Of a DNA stretch of 30,386 nt, positions 17,300 through 24,904 are shown piece by piece. The notes under the pieces were generated by a model. That model did not search any database, had not been told where the DNA came from, and saw nothing but the letters and a program-made list of their open reading frames with translations. The number at the start of each line of letters is the position of its first letter. The first letter of the stretch is position 1. Source of the stretch: UBA6215 sp964484255 (GTDB lineage: Bacteria; Omnitrophota; Gorgyraeia; Pluralincolimonadales; Pluralincolimonadaceae); NCBI GenBank assembly GCA_964484255.1, contig CAZAEH010000017.1, positions 1 to 30,386 on the forward strand, written 5' to 3'. Both the position numbers and the translations under genes were made by a program.

Positions 17300-19702
17300 C
17301 TAAGTTTGGATGGGAAAACGTTGGTAGACCGTCGGCCTAAAAACCTTTTTTGGGGCTGCCTTCGGCGCCTTTGCGCGCTTTTTTTCGAGCGCTATATCCA
17401 GGACCTGGTCCATATTCTCTACATTAATGACCTTTATGTCCTTTAAAATGTTCTTCGGGATCTCAGCAAGGTCTTTCTCGTTATCTTTGGGTATTATGAC
17501 CGTCTTGATCCCGACCATATGCGCGGCGAGGATCTTTGACTTCAAACCGCCGATAGGCAAGACCTTGCCGCGCAATGTTATCTCCCCTGTCATAGCAACA
17601 TCCTTTTTTACGGGAAGTTTGGTAAGGCTCGAGACGAGGGCGGTCGCCATAGTGATGCCGGCAGAAGGCCCATCCTTGGGCACGGCCCCTTCTGGGATAT
17701 GTATATGTATGTCCATCTTCCTGTAAAAATCGGCCTGGATGCCGAGTTCTTTTGCGCGTGAACGGATATAGCTCAAGCCGGCTTGTGCGGATTCCCTCAT
17801 GACCTCCCCGAGCTTGCCGGTAAGGGTAAGTTTCCCTTTGCCTTTCATAAGCGTGGACTCTATAGAAATGATGTCGCCTCCCACCTCTGTCCAGGCCAAG
17901 CCCGTGGCCACCCCTATCTCGTTCTTCTCCTCCTTCTTAGGCTCGGTGAACTGCATGGGGCCCAGGTATTTCTCGACGCGGACGGCGGTCAATCTTATCT
18001 TGAGGTCCTTGTCTTTCTTAACGACCTCCTTAGCTATGCGCCTGCATACACGGGCTATCTCACGCTCGAGGTTCCTGACACCGGCCTCGCGCGTATACCT
18101 TCTTATTATCCTTAAAAGCCCTTCCTGGGTGAACTTGATGTATTCGTCTTTCAGCCCGTTGGCCTTCAATTGCTTGGGAACAAGAAAACCCTGTGCGATC
18201 TTGACCTTTTCGTGTTCGGTGTACCCGGGTATCTTTATTATCTCCATCCTGTCCTGCAGCGGGATTGGTATATTGTCCTGGAAATTCGCCGTAGTGATGA
18301 ACATTACGTCGGAAAGGTCAAACTCTACTTCCAGGTAATGGTCAGAAAAAGCCGAGTTCTGTTCGGGATCGAGTACCTCAAGCAGGGCAGAAGCCGGGTC
18401 ACCCCTGAAATCCATGGACATCTTGTCAACCTCGTCAAGCAGGAAGACGGGATTCTTTGACTTGGCCTTCCGGATGGATTGTATTATCCTCCCGGGCATG
18501 GAACCGATATACGTCCTGCGATGGCCGCGTATCTCAGCCTCGTCCCTGACCCCTCCGAGAGAAACACGTATAAAACCGCGCCCAAGGGCCCGGGCGATAG
18601 ACTTAGCAAGCGAGGTCTTGCCGACCCCGGGCGGACCGACAAAACAAAGGATCTGCCCTTTCATCGACTTGACAAGCTTACGCACCGCAAGGTATTCGAG
18701 TATCCTCTCCTTGGGTTTATCAAGGCCGTAGTGGTCCTCGTTAAGTATCTTCTCGGAGTTCTTTATATCAAGGTTATCCTCTGTCTTGACCGACCATGGC
18801 ATGGCGATAAGCCAATCTATGTAGTTGCGCGAGACTGTGGCTTCCGGAGAGCTCGGGTACATCCTCGAAAGCTTTTCCACTTCGCGCAACGCGGTCTCCT
18901 GGACCTCTTTGGGCATCTTCGCCTGTTTGACCTTGTCCTTGAGCTCGTCGAGCTCGTGCTTATAATCGTCCTTCTGGCCAAGCTCTTTCTCTATAGCCTT
19001 GAGCTGTTCCTGCAGGAAATATTCCTTCTGCGACTTCTCTATCTGTTTGCGGACATTCGAGGATATCTTCTTCTCTATCTGGAGTATCCCTATCTCGGAG
19101 TTCAGGACCTCGGTGAGTTTCTTTATCCTCTCCACCGGGTCCAGGATCTCGAGCAGGGCCTGCTTTTCGGCAACACGCATCGTAAGATACGACGCTGCCG
19201 TATCGGCAAGCTGGTCGGGATCCGCTATATTCGCTATGGTAGCGTAGGCTTCGGTCGGGACCCTCTGGTTGAGCTTGACATACTCCTCGAACTGGTTGAC
19301 GAGGGAACGGACCATCGCCTCGATCTCCATGGTTTTCTCGGACGATACAGGCATATTCTCTATATCGGCGTTCAGGTAACCTTTCAGCAACAAGAGTTTT
19401 TTGATGCGCGCGCGATAAAGCCCTTCTACCAAAAGCTTGAAAGACCCGTCGGGAAGCTTGACCGATTGGACTATCTGGCCGACCGTTCCCACGGCATAGA
19501 TGTCGTCTGCCGAAGGCTCCTCCACTTTTACCGATTTCTGCGCGCAAAGGAGTATTGTCTTGTCTTTTGTAAGGGCCTCCTCGACTGCTGCCATGGACTT
19601 TTCCCTGCCAACTACAAGCGGCACCACCATGAACGGGAATACGACCATGTCCCTTAAGGGAAGAAGCGGCAAAGAATCCTTGCTCTGGTTCTCTTTCTTC
19701 AT
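17300..19702 (-). CDS. lon: ATP-dependent protease Lon
   Basis: Lon is a soluble AAA+ serine protease degrading misfolded and regulatory proteins. The product is 800 aa. The N-terminal LON domain starts at about residue 11 (LPLLPLRDMVVFPFMVVPL). A coiled-coil helical part (about 205-285) precedes the AAA+ module with Walker A GPPGVGKT (356-363) and Walker B LLDEVDK (421-427). The protease domain carries Ser680 (PKDGPSAG) and Lys723 (GGLKSK) as the catalytic dyad. A short basic tail rich in Lys/Ala/Pro ends the protein. It begins 7 bp after clpP. The usual clpX between clpP and lon is missing here. Confidence 0.98.
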   Translation of the reverse strand: MKKENQSKDSLPLLPLRDMVVFPFMVVPLVVGREKSMAAVEEALTKDKTILLCAQKSVKVEEPSADDIYAVGTVGQIVQSVKLPDGSFKLLVEGLYRARIKKLLLLKGYLNADIENMPVSSEKTMEIEAMVRSLVNQFEEYVKLNQRVPTEAYATIANIADPDQLADTAASYLTMRVAEKQALLEILDPVERIKKLTEVLNSEIGILQIEKKISSNVRKQIEKSQKEYFLQEQLKAIEKELGQKDDYKHELDELKDKVKQAKMPKEVQETALREVEKLSRMYPSSPEATVSRNYIDWLIAMPWSVKTEDNLDIKNSEKILNEDHYGLDKPKERILEYLAVRKLVKSMKGQILCFVGPPGVGKTSLAKSIARALGRGFIRVSLGGVRDEAEIRGHRRTYIGSMPGRIIQSIRKAKSKNPVFLLDEVDKMSMDFRGDPASALLEVLDPEQNSAFSDHYLEVEFDLSDVMFITTANFQDNIPIPLQDRMEIIKIPGYTEHEKVKIAQGFLVPKQLKANGLKDEYIKFTQEGLLRIIRRYTREAGVRNLEREIARVCRRIAKEVVKKDKDLKIRLTAVRVEKYLGPMQFTEPKKEEKNEIGVATGLAWTEVGGDIISIESTLMKGKGKLTLTGKLGEVMRESAQAGLSYIRSRAKELGIQADFYRKMDIHIHIPEGAVPKDGPSAGITMATALVSSLTKLPVKKDVAMTGEITLRGKVLPIGGLKSKILAAHMVGIKTVIIPKDNEKDLAEIPKNILKDIKVINVENMDQVLDIALEKKRAKAPKAAPKKVFRPTVYQRFPIQT

Positions 19703-19709
19703 CTGCGTG

Positions 19710-20318
19710 TTATTTTTTCTTTCCTGTTATGACTTCATCGACAATACCGTAGGCCTTTGCCTCTTCGGCACTGAGGAAATAATCCCTGTCGGTGTCTTTC
19801 TTTATCTTATCGAGAGGCTGGCCGGTGTGCTTGGCAAGTAACTCTTCAATCCTGTCTCGCATCCTCAATATTTCTTTTGCCTGTATGCTGATATCGGCAG
19901 CCGCTCCCTGGGTGCCCCCCCAAGGCTGGTGCATCATTATGCGCGCATTCGGGAGCGCCAATCGCTTGCCTTTGGTCCCCGCGGCAAGCAGTATGGCGCC
20001 CATCGAGGTCGCTTGCCCCACACAATAAGTGCAGACATCGGGCTTGACGAACTGCATGGTATCATAGATGGCAAGCCCGGCTGTAACCACCCCGCCCGGT
20101 GTATTTATATATATATTTATGTCCTTCTCCGGGTCTTCCATCTGGAGGAAGAGCATCTGCGCTATGACCAGGTTTGCCACGTAATCATCGATCGGCGTGC
20201 CGATGAATATTATCCTGTCCCTGAGAAGTCTCGAGTAGATGTCATAAGCGCGCTCACCGCGGCCCGATTGCTCAACTACCATCGGGACGAGCATCTGAGA
20301 ACGTTCCTTGTCGCCCAT
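19710..20318 (-). CDS. clpP: ATP-dependent Clp protease proteolytic subunit
   Basis: ClpP is a barrel-forming serine peptidase that works with a Clp ATPase (ClpX, ClpA or ClpC). The product is 202 aa. The catalytic triad can be read as Ser105 (GQATSMGA), His130 (RIMMHQPWGG) and Asp179 (DTDRDYFLSA). The N-terminal propeptide region (LVPMVVEQSGRGERAYDIYSRLL) is of normal length. It starts 2 bp after the tig stop, with GGAGG inside the tig 3' end, so tig, clpP and lon are co-transcribed. No partner ATPase gene lies in the window. Confidence 0.98.
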   Translation of the reverse strand: MGDKERSQMLVPMVVEQSGRGERAYDIYSRLLRDRIIFIGTPIDDYVANLVIAQMLFLQMEDPEKDINIYINTPGGVVTAGLAIYDTMQFVKPDVCTYCVGQATSMGAILLAAGTKGKRLALPNARIMMHQPWGGTQGAAADISIQAKEILRMRDRIEELLAKHTGQPLDKIKKDTDRDYFLSAEEAKAYGIVDEVITGKKK

Positions 20319-20320
20319 CT

Positions 20321-21595
20321 TTAGGCCTCCTCTATTTTAGCGTTGGCAACCACGAATTCCATGGCCTTGTCCTGCGCTATCTCCGCCTTTATGTCATCCA
20401 TGAGCCCGTTATCCTCGAGATACTTCTTCGCTTCCTCGAAAGTCTTCTTGGCCCTTGCAGCCATAAGGTCTATCCGCTTGTTGATGTCTTCCTGAGCAGC
20501 TGAAAGATTCTCGGCCTGCGCGATCTTGTCGAGGATGAAGAAAGCCTTTACCCTCTTGGTCGCCTCGTCGCGGAACTTGTCCCTCATCGCATTCTCTTCC
20601 TTCTGTATATCATCGACCTTATAACCCATATACTGGAGCCTCTGCTGGGCATCCTTGAGAAGGTGCTCGGCTTCGGCATCCACCATGGCTGACGGCGCCT
20701 CAAAAGAAACAGACTTTATAAGCTGGCTCATCAGGTCCTCTTCCATCTTGAACCTGAGCTCCTGCTCCTTGGCCTTTGTAAGTTCCTCGCGTATGTTCCC
20801 GCGCAATTCCAGAAGGGACTTGAAACCCCCGATATCCTTGGCAAATTCGTCGTCTATGGCCGGCGCGACTTTCTCCTTTACCTGGTTGACCGTTACGATA
20901 AAAACGGCTTCCTTGCCTGCCTGTTCTTTTTTGGGATAATTCGCCGGCATGGTCGTCTTGACCGTCTTCGTGTCACCCGGGACAGAGCCTATAAGCTGGC
21001 TCATGAACTCCGGTTTTGTGGAGTTCGGTGTAAGGGGGAACCAGACGTTCTCGTTCTTTTCGCCTGGTTTTCCCTCAACCGATATCTCAACGTCACAAAG
21101 GCACCAGTCGTTCTCTTTTGCCGGACGGCCTTCTACGTCCTTGAGCTGCGAATGCCTCTCCTGCAATTCCTGGATAACCTTATCGACGTCCTCTGAGGAT
21201 ATCTGGGCCTTCTGCTTCACGGCTTTCAATCCCTTATAATTCTTAAGCTTTATTTCAGGGCGGATATTTACCTCGGCCTTGAATGACAGCGGTTTGCCTT
21301 CCTCAAAAACCACATTAACGACCGAAGGCATGCCTATTACGTCTACACCGGCATCCTTGACGGCCTTGACTATCGAATCGCCGATCACGCGCTTCTTGAC
21401 TTCCTCGTGCGCCTTGTCTTTGTAATGGGACTCGACAAGATAGCGCGGGGCCTTGCCCGTCCTGTAGCCGGGGACCTCGGCATACTTGCCGATCTCCTCG
21501 AATATCTCGTTCAGTTTTTCTTTTATGGCCTCAGAGGGAACCTCGATCTCAAAATCCCTGCGGGAACCCGGTAATTCCTTGCTCTTAACTTTCAT
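20321..21595 (-). CDS. tig: Trigger factor, ribosome-associated chaperone / prolyl isomerase
   Basis: Trigger factor binds nascent chains at the ribosomal exit tunnel. The product is 424 aa. I chose the ATG at 21595 (MKVKSKELPGSRRDFEIEVP); the frame could start at a TTG at 21619, but that lies inside hpf and the ATG has AGGAAAGG 11 nt ahead. The N-terminal ribosome-binding domain contains the signature PGYRTGKAPRYLV. The middle FKBP-like domain (about 145-240) is degenerate but recognisable (ENDWCLCDVEISVEG, VNQVKEK). The C-terminal helical arms (about 245-424) are rich in charged residues. It follows hpf by 5 bp and precedes clpP. Confidence 0.95.
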   Translation of the reverse strand: MKVKSKELPGSRRDFEIEVPSEAIKEKLNEIFEEIGKYAEVPGYRTGKAPRYLVESHYKDKAHEEVKKRVIGDSIVKAVKDAGVDVIGMPSVVNVVFEEGKPLSFKAEVNIRPEIKLKNYKGLKAVKQKAQISSEDVDKVIQELQERHSQLKDVEGRPAKENDWCLCDVEISVEGKPGEKNENVWFPLTPNSTKPEFMSQLIGSVPGDTKTVKTTMPANYPKKEQAGKEAVFIVTVNQVKEKVAPAIDDEFAKDIGGFKSLLELRGNIREELTKAKEQELRFKMEEDLMSQLIKSVSFEAPSAMVDAEAEHLLKDAQQRLQYMGYKVDDIQKEENAMRDKFRDEATKRVKAFFILDKIAQAENLSAAQEDINKRIDLMAARAKKTFEEAKKYLEDNGLMDDIKAEIAQDKAMEFVVANAKIEEA

Positions 21596-21600
21596 GATCG

Positions 21601-21969
21601 TTATCGCCTTTCCTTCCAATAGTCCCTTATGCCTAAGATCCTGGCTGCTATGTCCTTTATCCTGCCCGATGAGCTCCTTACCCTGTGTTCTTTGACCTTG
21701 TCATGCAGCTTCCTTAGTTGTTTATCCAGGGAATCTATCGCCGCGTCTATAGAAGCATACATGTCGGAGGTCGTCTCAGTTGCCGTAAATTTCATCTGCT
21801 TGCCGACCACCGTTATCTCTGCCGTGTGGCGGAACTTTGAGACCTCGAGTATTACATGGGCCTCGAGCAGGTTCTGGTGAAATTTACCAAGCTTCGCTAT
21901 CTTGTCGTTTATATGCGCTTTTATGCCTTCGGTTACGTCAAAATGCCTTCCCGTGACTACTACCTGCAT
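21601..21969 (-). CDS. hpf: Ribosome hibernation-promoting factor, short form
   Basis: HPF binds the 30S decoding region and silences ribosomes under nutrient stress. The product is 122 aa, the short form, lacking the C-terminal dimerisation domain of long HPF. The start ATG at 21969 (MQVVVTGRHFDVTEGIKAHI) is preceded by a near-perfect ribosome-binding site; the open frame extends 12 codons upstream but those are not conserved family sequence. The body shows the beta-alpha-beta fold motif LEAHVILEVSKFRHTAEITV and a basic C-terminal helix. In proteobacteria hpf follows lptB and rpoN; here it follows lptB directly by 47 bp with no rpoN. Confidence 0.94.
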   Translation of the reverse strand: MQVVVTGRHFDVTEGIKAHINDKIAKLGKFHQNLLEAHVILEVSKFRHTAEITVVGKQMKFTATETTSDMYASIDAAIDSLDKQLRKLHDKVKEHRVRSSSGRIKDIAARILGIRDYWKERR

Positions 21970-21975
21970 AATTAT

Positions 21976-21982
21976 CCTCCTT
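21976..21982 (-). promoter_or_regulatory. Strong Shine-Dalgarno site fixing the hpf start
   Basis: AAGGAGG lies 6 nt before the ATG at 21969. It decides this start over the longer open frame beginning at 22005 and suggests efficient translation of the ribosome-silencing factor. Confidence 0.85.
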
Positions 21983-22016
21983 ATGAAACCGCTGCCAGTT
22001 AGCATGCTGACACTAC

Positions 22017-22739
22017 TTACATGCGGAAATTCTCTCCTAAATATATCTGCCTCGACTTCGGGTCAGATATAAGTTCCTCCGCCGTTCCCGATATAAGCAC
22101 CTTTCCCTGGGCCATTATATAGGACCTGTCGGTTATCGAGAGCGTCTCCCTGACGTTGTGGTCGGTCAGCAGTATACCCAAACCCTTCTCCTTCAACGAA
22201 CAAATTATTTCCTGGCATTCCGCAACGGCTATCGGGTCGATGCCCGAAAAAGGCTCGTCAAAAAGGACGAACAAAGGTTCCGTTACCAAAGCCCTGGTTA
22301 TCTCGAGGCGGCGGCGCTCCCCTCCGGAAAGCGTATACGCGTAATTCTTGGCCAGGTGCGATATCCTCAATTCCCCGAGCAGCATCTCGAGCCTTTTCTT
22401 CCGCTCTTTCTTGGAGATCTTCAAAGTTTCAAGGATCGCCATTATATTCTCTTCCACGGTAAGCTTGCGGAATATCGACGGTTCCTGAGCAAGGTAGCCT
22501 ATACCGCAGCGCGCGCGCCTATGCATCGGAAGGTTGGTGATATCCTGGTTATCGAAGATCACTTCACCTTTGTCCGGCTCTATAAGCCCTGTTATCATGT
22601 AAAAGGTCGTGGTCTTGCCTGCGCCGTTGGGCCCGAGCAACCCGACTATCTCACCGCGCTTGACGGATATCTCGACACCATCGACCACACGGCGGCGGTT
22701 GTACGTCTTCTGGAGCCCCCTCGTCTCGAGGAGATGCAT
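22017..22739 (-). CDS. lptB: LPS export ABC transporter ATPase LptB
   Basis: LptB is the cytoplasmic ATPase of the LptB2FG complex that extracts LPS from the inner membrane. The product is 240 aa. Walker A is GPNGAGKT (36-43), the Q-loop is LAQEPSIF (about 83-90), the ABC signature is LSGGE (137-141), Walker B ends at Asp161-Glu162 (FVLFDEPFSGIDP), and the switch His194 is in LTDHNVRETL. The GIGYLAQEPSIFRKLTVEENI and DHNVRETL stretches are typical of LptB rather than other ABC ATPases. The start directly follows the upstream lipoprotein stop with no spacer. The permease genes lptF/lptG are not in the window. Confidence 0.96.
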   Translation of the reverse strand: MHLLETRGLQKTYNRRRVVDGVEISVKRGEIVGLLGPNGAGKTTTFYMITGLIEPDKGEVIFDNQDITNLPMHRRARCGIGYLAQEPSIFRKLTVEENIMAILETLKISKKERKKRLEMLLGELRISHLAKNYAYTLSGGERRRLEITRALVTEPLFVLFDEPFSGIDPIAVAECQEIICSLKEKGLGILLTDHNVRETLSITDRSYIMAQGKVLISGTAEELISDPKSRQIYLGENFRM

Positions 22740-23534
22740 CTACATGCCCCCTTTTTGCGAGGATTTGGATTCTTCCGGGTATATGGTAACCTTAGGCGAA
22801 CCGCTAAGGATCACTTTTTGCTCGGAAGCCAGGTAAACAGCCTCGTCGCTGAACGTCCAGTTGCCGCCTCTTATTATCTTCACGTGGCCTTTAGCCACTA
22901 TCCTCGATACCTTCCTGGATTCCGGGTCATAATATGCCGTCGCGGTATCGCAGAATATCTGGCCGCGCTCGTCGTCGACCTTGACATTCGTGTTAAAGAC
23001 CGCATAGTTCTTGCCGTAATCTATCTCCATGGGGCCGTCGCACACTATGGTCGTGGGGATCTTTTTCTCTGTGCCGTCCTCCGACTTTTCCAAATTCTCG
23101 GCGTAGAGCGTAACCGCGCTGTCGGTGACTATCTTCTGGTCGGCATTCTTCCAGTCAACCTCATCGGCGGTCATCTTGGTCCCGTCAGTTCCCGAGACAA
23201 CTACGTTGGACTCAAAATGCGCGTCGCTGGTATTCCTGTTAAAGACACCCTTGTCGGCCGTAAGGGTCATATCCGTCTCTTCGCCGTAGGCTTTGGCTAC
23301 GACATCGGTAAGGTTTACCACCTCGGACATTATGTCGGCGGATTTGCCCTGGACTTCCCATTTCTTCCTGCCGCTTTTCTCATACCCTGCCAACGAAAAA
23401 GACATAACTTTTTGGTCGGCTGTCAATGACGGCTCATCCTCAACTGGGATCTTAACCGCTTTATCATCTTTCCCGGCGCAACCGTTAAAGGACAGCGCAA
23501 TAAGCAGTGCTACGATAAATTTTCTGCGGTTCAT
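22740..23534 (-). CDS. LptC-LptA-like LPS transport protein, possible lipoprotein
   Basis: The product is a 264-aa envelope protein. Residues 1-19 form a signal-like stretch followed by Cys19 in a weak lipobox (SFNGCAG; Phe at -3 is unusual). Residues of about 40-145 resemble LptC (MSFSLAGYEKSGRKKWEVQGKSA, then MTADEVDW). Residues of about 160-250 resemble LptA/OstA repeats (CDGPMEIDYGKNYAVFNTNVKV, AKGHVKII, VILSGSPKVTIYP). Both families share the same beta-jellyroll and form the periplasmic bridge for LPS, so one chain could provide two stacked modules. It lies between an LpxL-family gene (ATGA overlap) and lptB, the usual lptC/lptA position. Whether it replaces both proteins or is a long LptC cannot be decided here. 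Confidence 0.82.
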   Translation of the reverse strand: MNRRKFIVALLIALSFNGCAGKDDKAVKIPVEDEPSLTADQKVMSFSLAGYEKSGRKKWEVQGKSADIMSEVVNLTDVVAKAYGEETDMTLTADKGVFNRNTSDAHFESNVVVSGTDGTKMTADEVDWKNADQKIVTDSAVTLYAENLEKSEDGTEKKIPTTIVCDGPMEIDYGKNYAVFNTNVKVDDERGQIFCDTATAYYDPESRKVSRIVAKGHVKIIRGGNWTFSDEAVYLASEQKVILSGSPKVTIYPEESKSSQKGGM

Positions 23535-24427
23535 GTCTTATCGGCCTCCGTCTTCCACCTCTCGTGGATCCAGACCCAATGAGAAGGATATTTCCTGATA
23601 TACGACTCGATGACATTTGACCATTTCTGGGTGTTGACTTTAATATCCGCCTCTTTATTCCCGGTTATCTCCAACTCAAGGGGCTCTTCCACATATATGG
23701 TATGGATGTCCTTCTCCTTGACGATGAACATCGGTATGATAGGTACCGCCGTAGCCAACGCCAGTATCACCGGAGCCGTAGGGGTAAAAGCAGGACGCCC
23801 AAAGAAATCCACGAACACGCCATCAAGCGACGATATATCCTGATCGGCCAATATTGCCACGGACTGGCCTTCCCTAAGGAGCCTCAATATAGTCTTAGCC
23901 GAACCATCGCGCATTATGACGTTCACGCCCATATTCCTGCGCAGATCGTTCAACCAACTGTCGTATTTATCATACCTCAACTTGCGGGCTAGGACATTGA
24001 CCGGATACTTCTTTATGCCGAAATATCCGGCCAGAAGTTCCCAGTTGCCGAAATGCCCGGAGAGGACGATGAACCCTCTTTTTTGCGAAAGAACCTTTTC
24101 GACGGTCTCCAGACCTTTTATCTTTACATATTTGTCTATATTACGGGGGGTGAACTTAGAGGAATTCATCGTCTCAAACAGGTTTTCCCCTAAGTTCCTG
24201 AATACTCCCTTAGCTATACCCCTTATCTCGCCGGCGCTTTTTTCGCCGCCAAATGCTATCCTGAGGTTAGAGATCGCTTTCTTCCTCTGGGAGCCCGCCA
24301 AAAAAAAGGCACACTCCCCCATCCGCCTGCCTAAAAACCTGTTTATTTTGATCGGAAAGAGAAGCGAGATAAAATTGGCTGTCTTAAGAAGGTAATATAG
24401 ATACCTTCGCCTGATCCTATGCTTCAC
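23531..24427 (-). CDS. lpxL: Lipid A biosynthesis acyltransferase, LpxL/HtrB family
   Basis: The product is a 298-aa membrane-associated acyltransferase expected to add a secondary acyl chain to lipid A. One N-terminal hydrophobic helix (about 10-26) is followed by the catalytic HX4E motif with His125 and Glu130 (SGHFGNWELLAGYF). Family motifs MRDGSAKTILRLLREGQSVAILADQD and FFGRPAFTPTAPVILA follow, and the end is PSHWVWIHERWK. The start is GTG at 24427 with no visible ribosome-binding site; a promoter ends 8 nt upstream, so the mRNA may be leaderless. The next Met is residue 36, inside conserved sequence, which argues for the GTG. Distinguishing LpxL from LpxM or from a lauroyl-like paralogue needs phylogeny. 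Confidence 0.9.
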   Translation of the reverse strand: MKHRIRRRYLYYLLKTANFISLLFPIKINRFLGRRMGECAFFLAGSQRKKAISNLRIAFGGEKSAGEIRGIAKGVFRNLGENLFETMNSSKFTPRNIDKYVKIKGLETVEKVLSQKRGFIVLSGHFGNWELLAGYFGIKKYPVNVLARKLRYDKYDSWLNDLRRNMGVNVIMRDGSAKTILRLLREGQSVAILADQDISSLDGVFVDFFGRPAFTPTAPVILALATAVPIIPMFIVKEKDIHTIYVEEPLELEITGNKEADIKVNTQKWSNVIESYIRKYPSHWVWIHERWKTEADKT

Positions 24428-24435
24428 AACGAGTA

Positions 24436-24464
24436 ATGATAGCAGAATAAAGGGGTTAAGTCAA
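24436..24464 (-). promoter_or_regulatory. Sigma70-type promoter before the LpxL-family gene
   Basis: TTGACT (24464-24459), a 17-nt spacer and TATCAT (24441-24436) form a near-consensus promoter, with a TG one base before the -10 (extended -10). It lies in the 41-bp gap between the pilin stop and the GTG start. The predicted transcription start is about 24429-24430, only 2-3 nt before the GTG. It probably drives the LPS acylation/export genes and perhaps hpf-tig-clpP-lon. Confidence 0.65.
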
Positions 24465-24468
24465 GATT

Positions 24469-24903
24469 TTACGGCTCGAGATCCCGGCCGGCATTCGATA
24501 CATATATGCAGCTTGGACCGTTTATCTCGGTTATGAATCCGGAATTATTTACCAAAGCACTCCCCGTGCCTGCCGCACCGACCGAATATATTACGTAGTA
24601 TCTTTTGTCGGATGAAAGCACATAATTGTAATCCTCTCCTGCGCCAAACGGATCCTGGGGAAGGACGGCGCCTATAATGTTAGGGGTGGCGGAGATCAGG
24701 TCCGCCAGCAGCGCGGGATAGGCACTTTTGTTATGCACGTAATAACTTTCTACCGACGCCTGAAGCGCCATAAGTTCCCTTTTTGCCTTAGCGATATTCC
24801 CCCCATCCTGCAGGCTGCGGAACCTGGGAAGGGCTATCCAGATCAAGGTTACTATGACGATAATCGTTACCAGCAATTCGACGATGGTAAAACCTTTTTT
24901 CAT
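24469..24903 (-). CDS. Type IV pilin / type II pseudopilin (GspG-like)
   Basis: The product is a 144-aa prepilin-like protein. A short basic leader MKKG is followed by FTIVELLVTIIVIVTLIWIALP: the prepilin peptidase site is Gly4/Phe5, and Glu9 is the conserved Glu5 of the mature protein. The globular part has the GspG-like pattern LPQDPFGAGEDYNYV and YYVIYSVGAAG near the C-terminus. Such subunits assemble into a pilus or secretion pseudopilus after inner-membrane insertion. No peptidase, ATPase or platform gene is nearby, so the partners must be elsewhere. It starts 1 bp after kdsC and ends just before the promoter at 24464. The family call is firm; pilus versus secretion role is open. Confidence 0.85.
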   Translation of the reverse strand: MKKGFTIVELLVTIIVIVTLIWIALPRFRSLQDGGNIAKAKRELMALQASVESYYVHNKSAYPALLADLISATPNIIGAVLPQDPFGAGEDYNYVLSSDKRYYVIYSVGAAGTGSALVNNSGFITEINGPSCIYVSNAGRDLEP

Positions 24904-24904
24904 T

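Noticed and set aside
18479..19657. A 392-codon open frame on the plus strand
   Set aside because: It is wholly antisense to lon, whose motifs are intact; the translation is low-complexity (Leu/Arg/Tyr-rich) and unlike a folded protein family.
21999..22012. Imperfect palindrome around AGCATGCT between lptB and hpf
   Set aside because: The possible stem is only 5 bp with a wobble pair and there is no T-tract or promoter match; too weak to call an operator or terminator.
22158..23429. A 423-codon open frame on the plus strand
   Set aside because: It runs antisense across lptB and the LptC-LptA-like gene, shows no recognisable domain, and both minus-strand genes have clear motifs. It is a by-product of codon bias.
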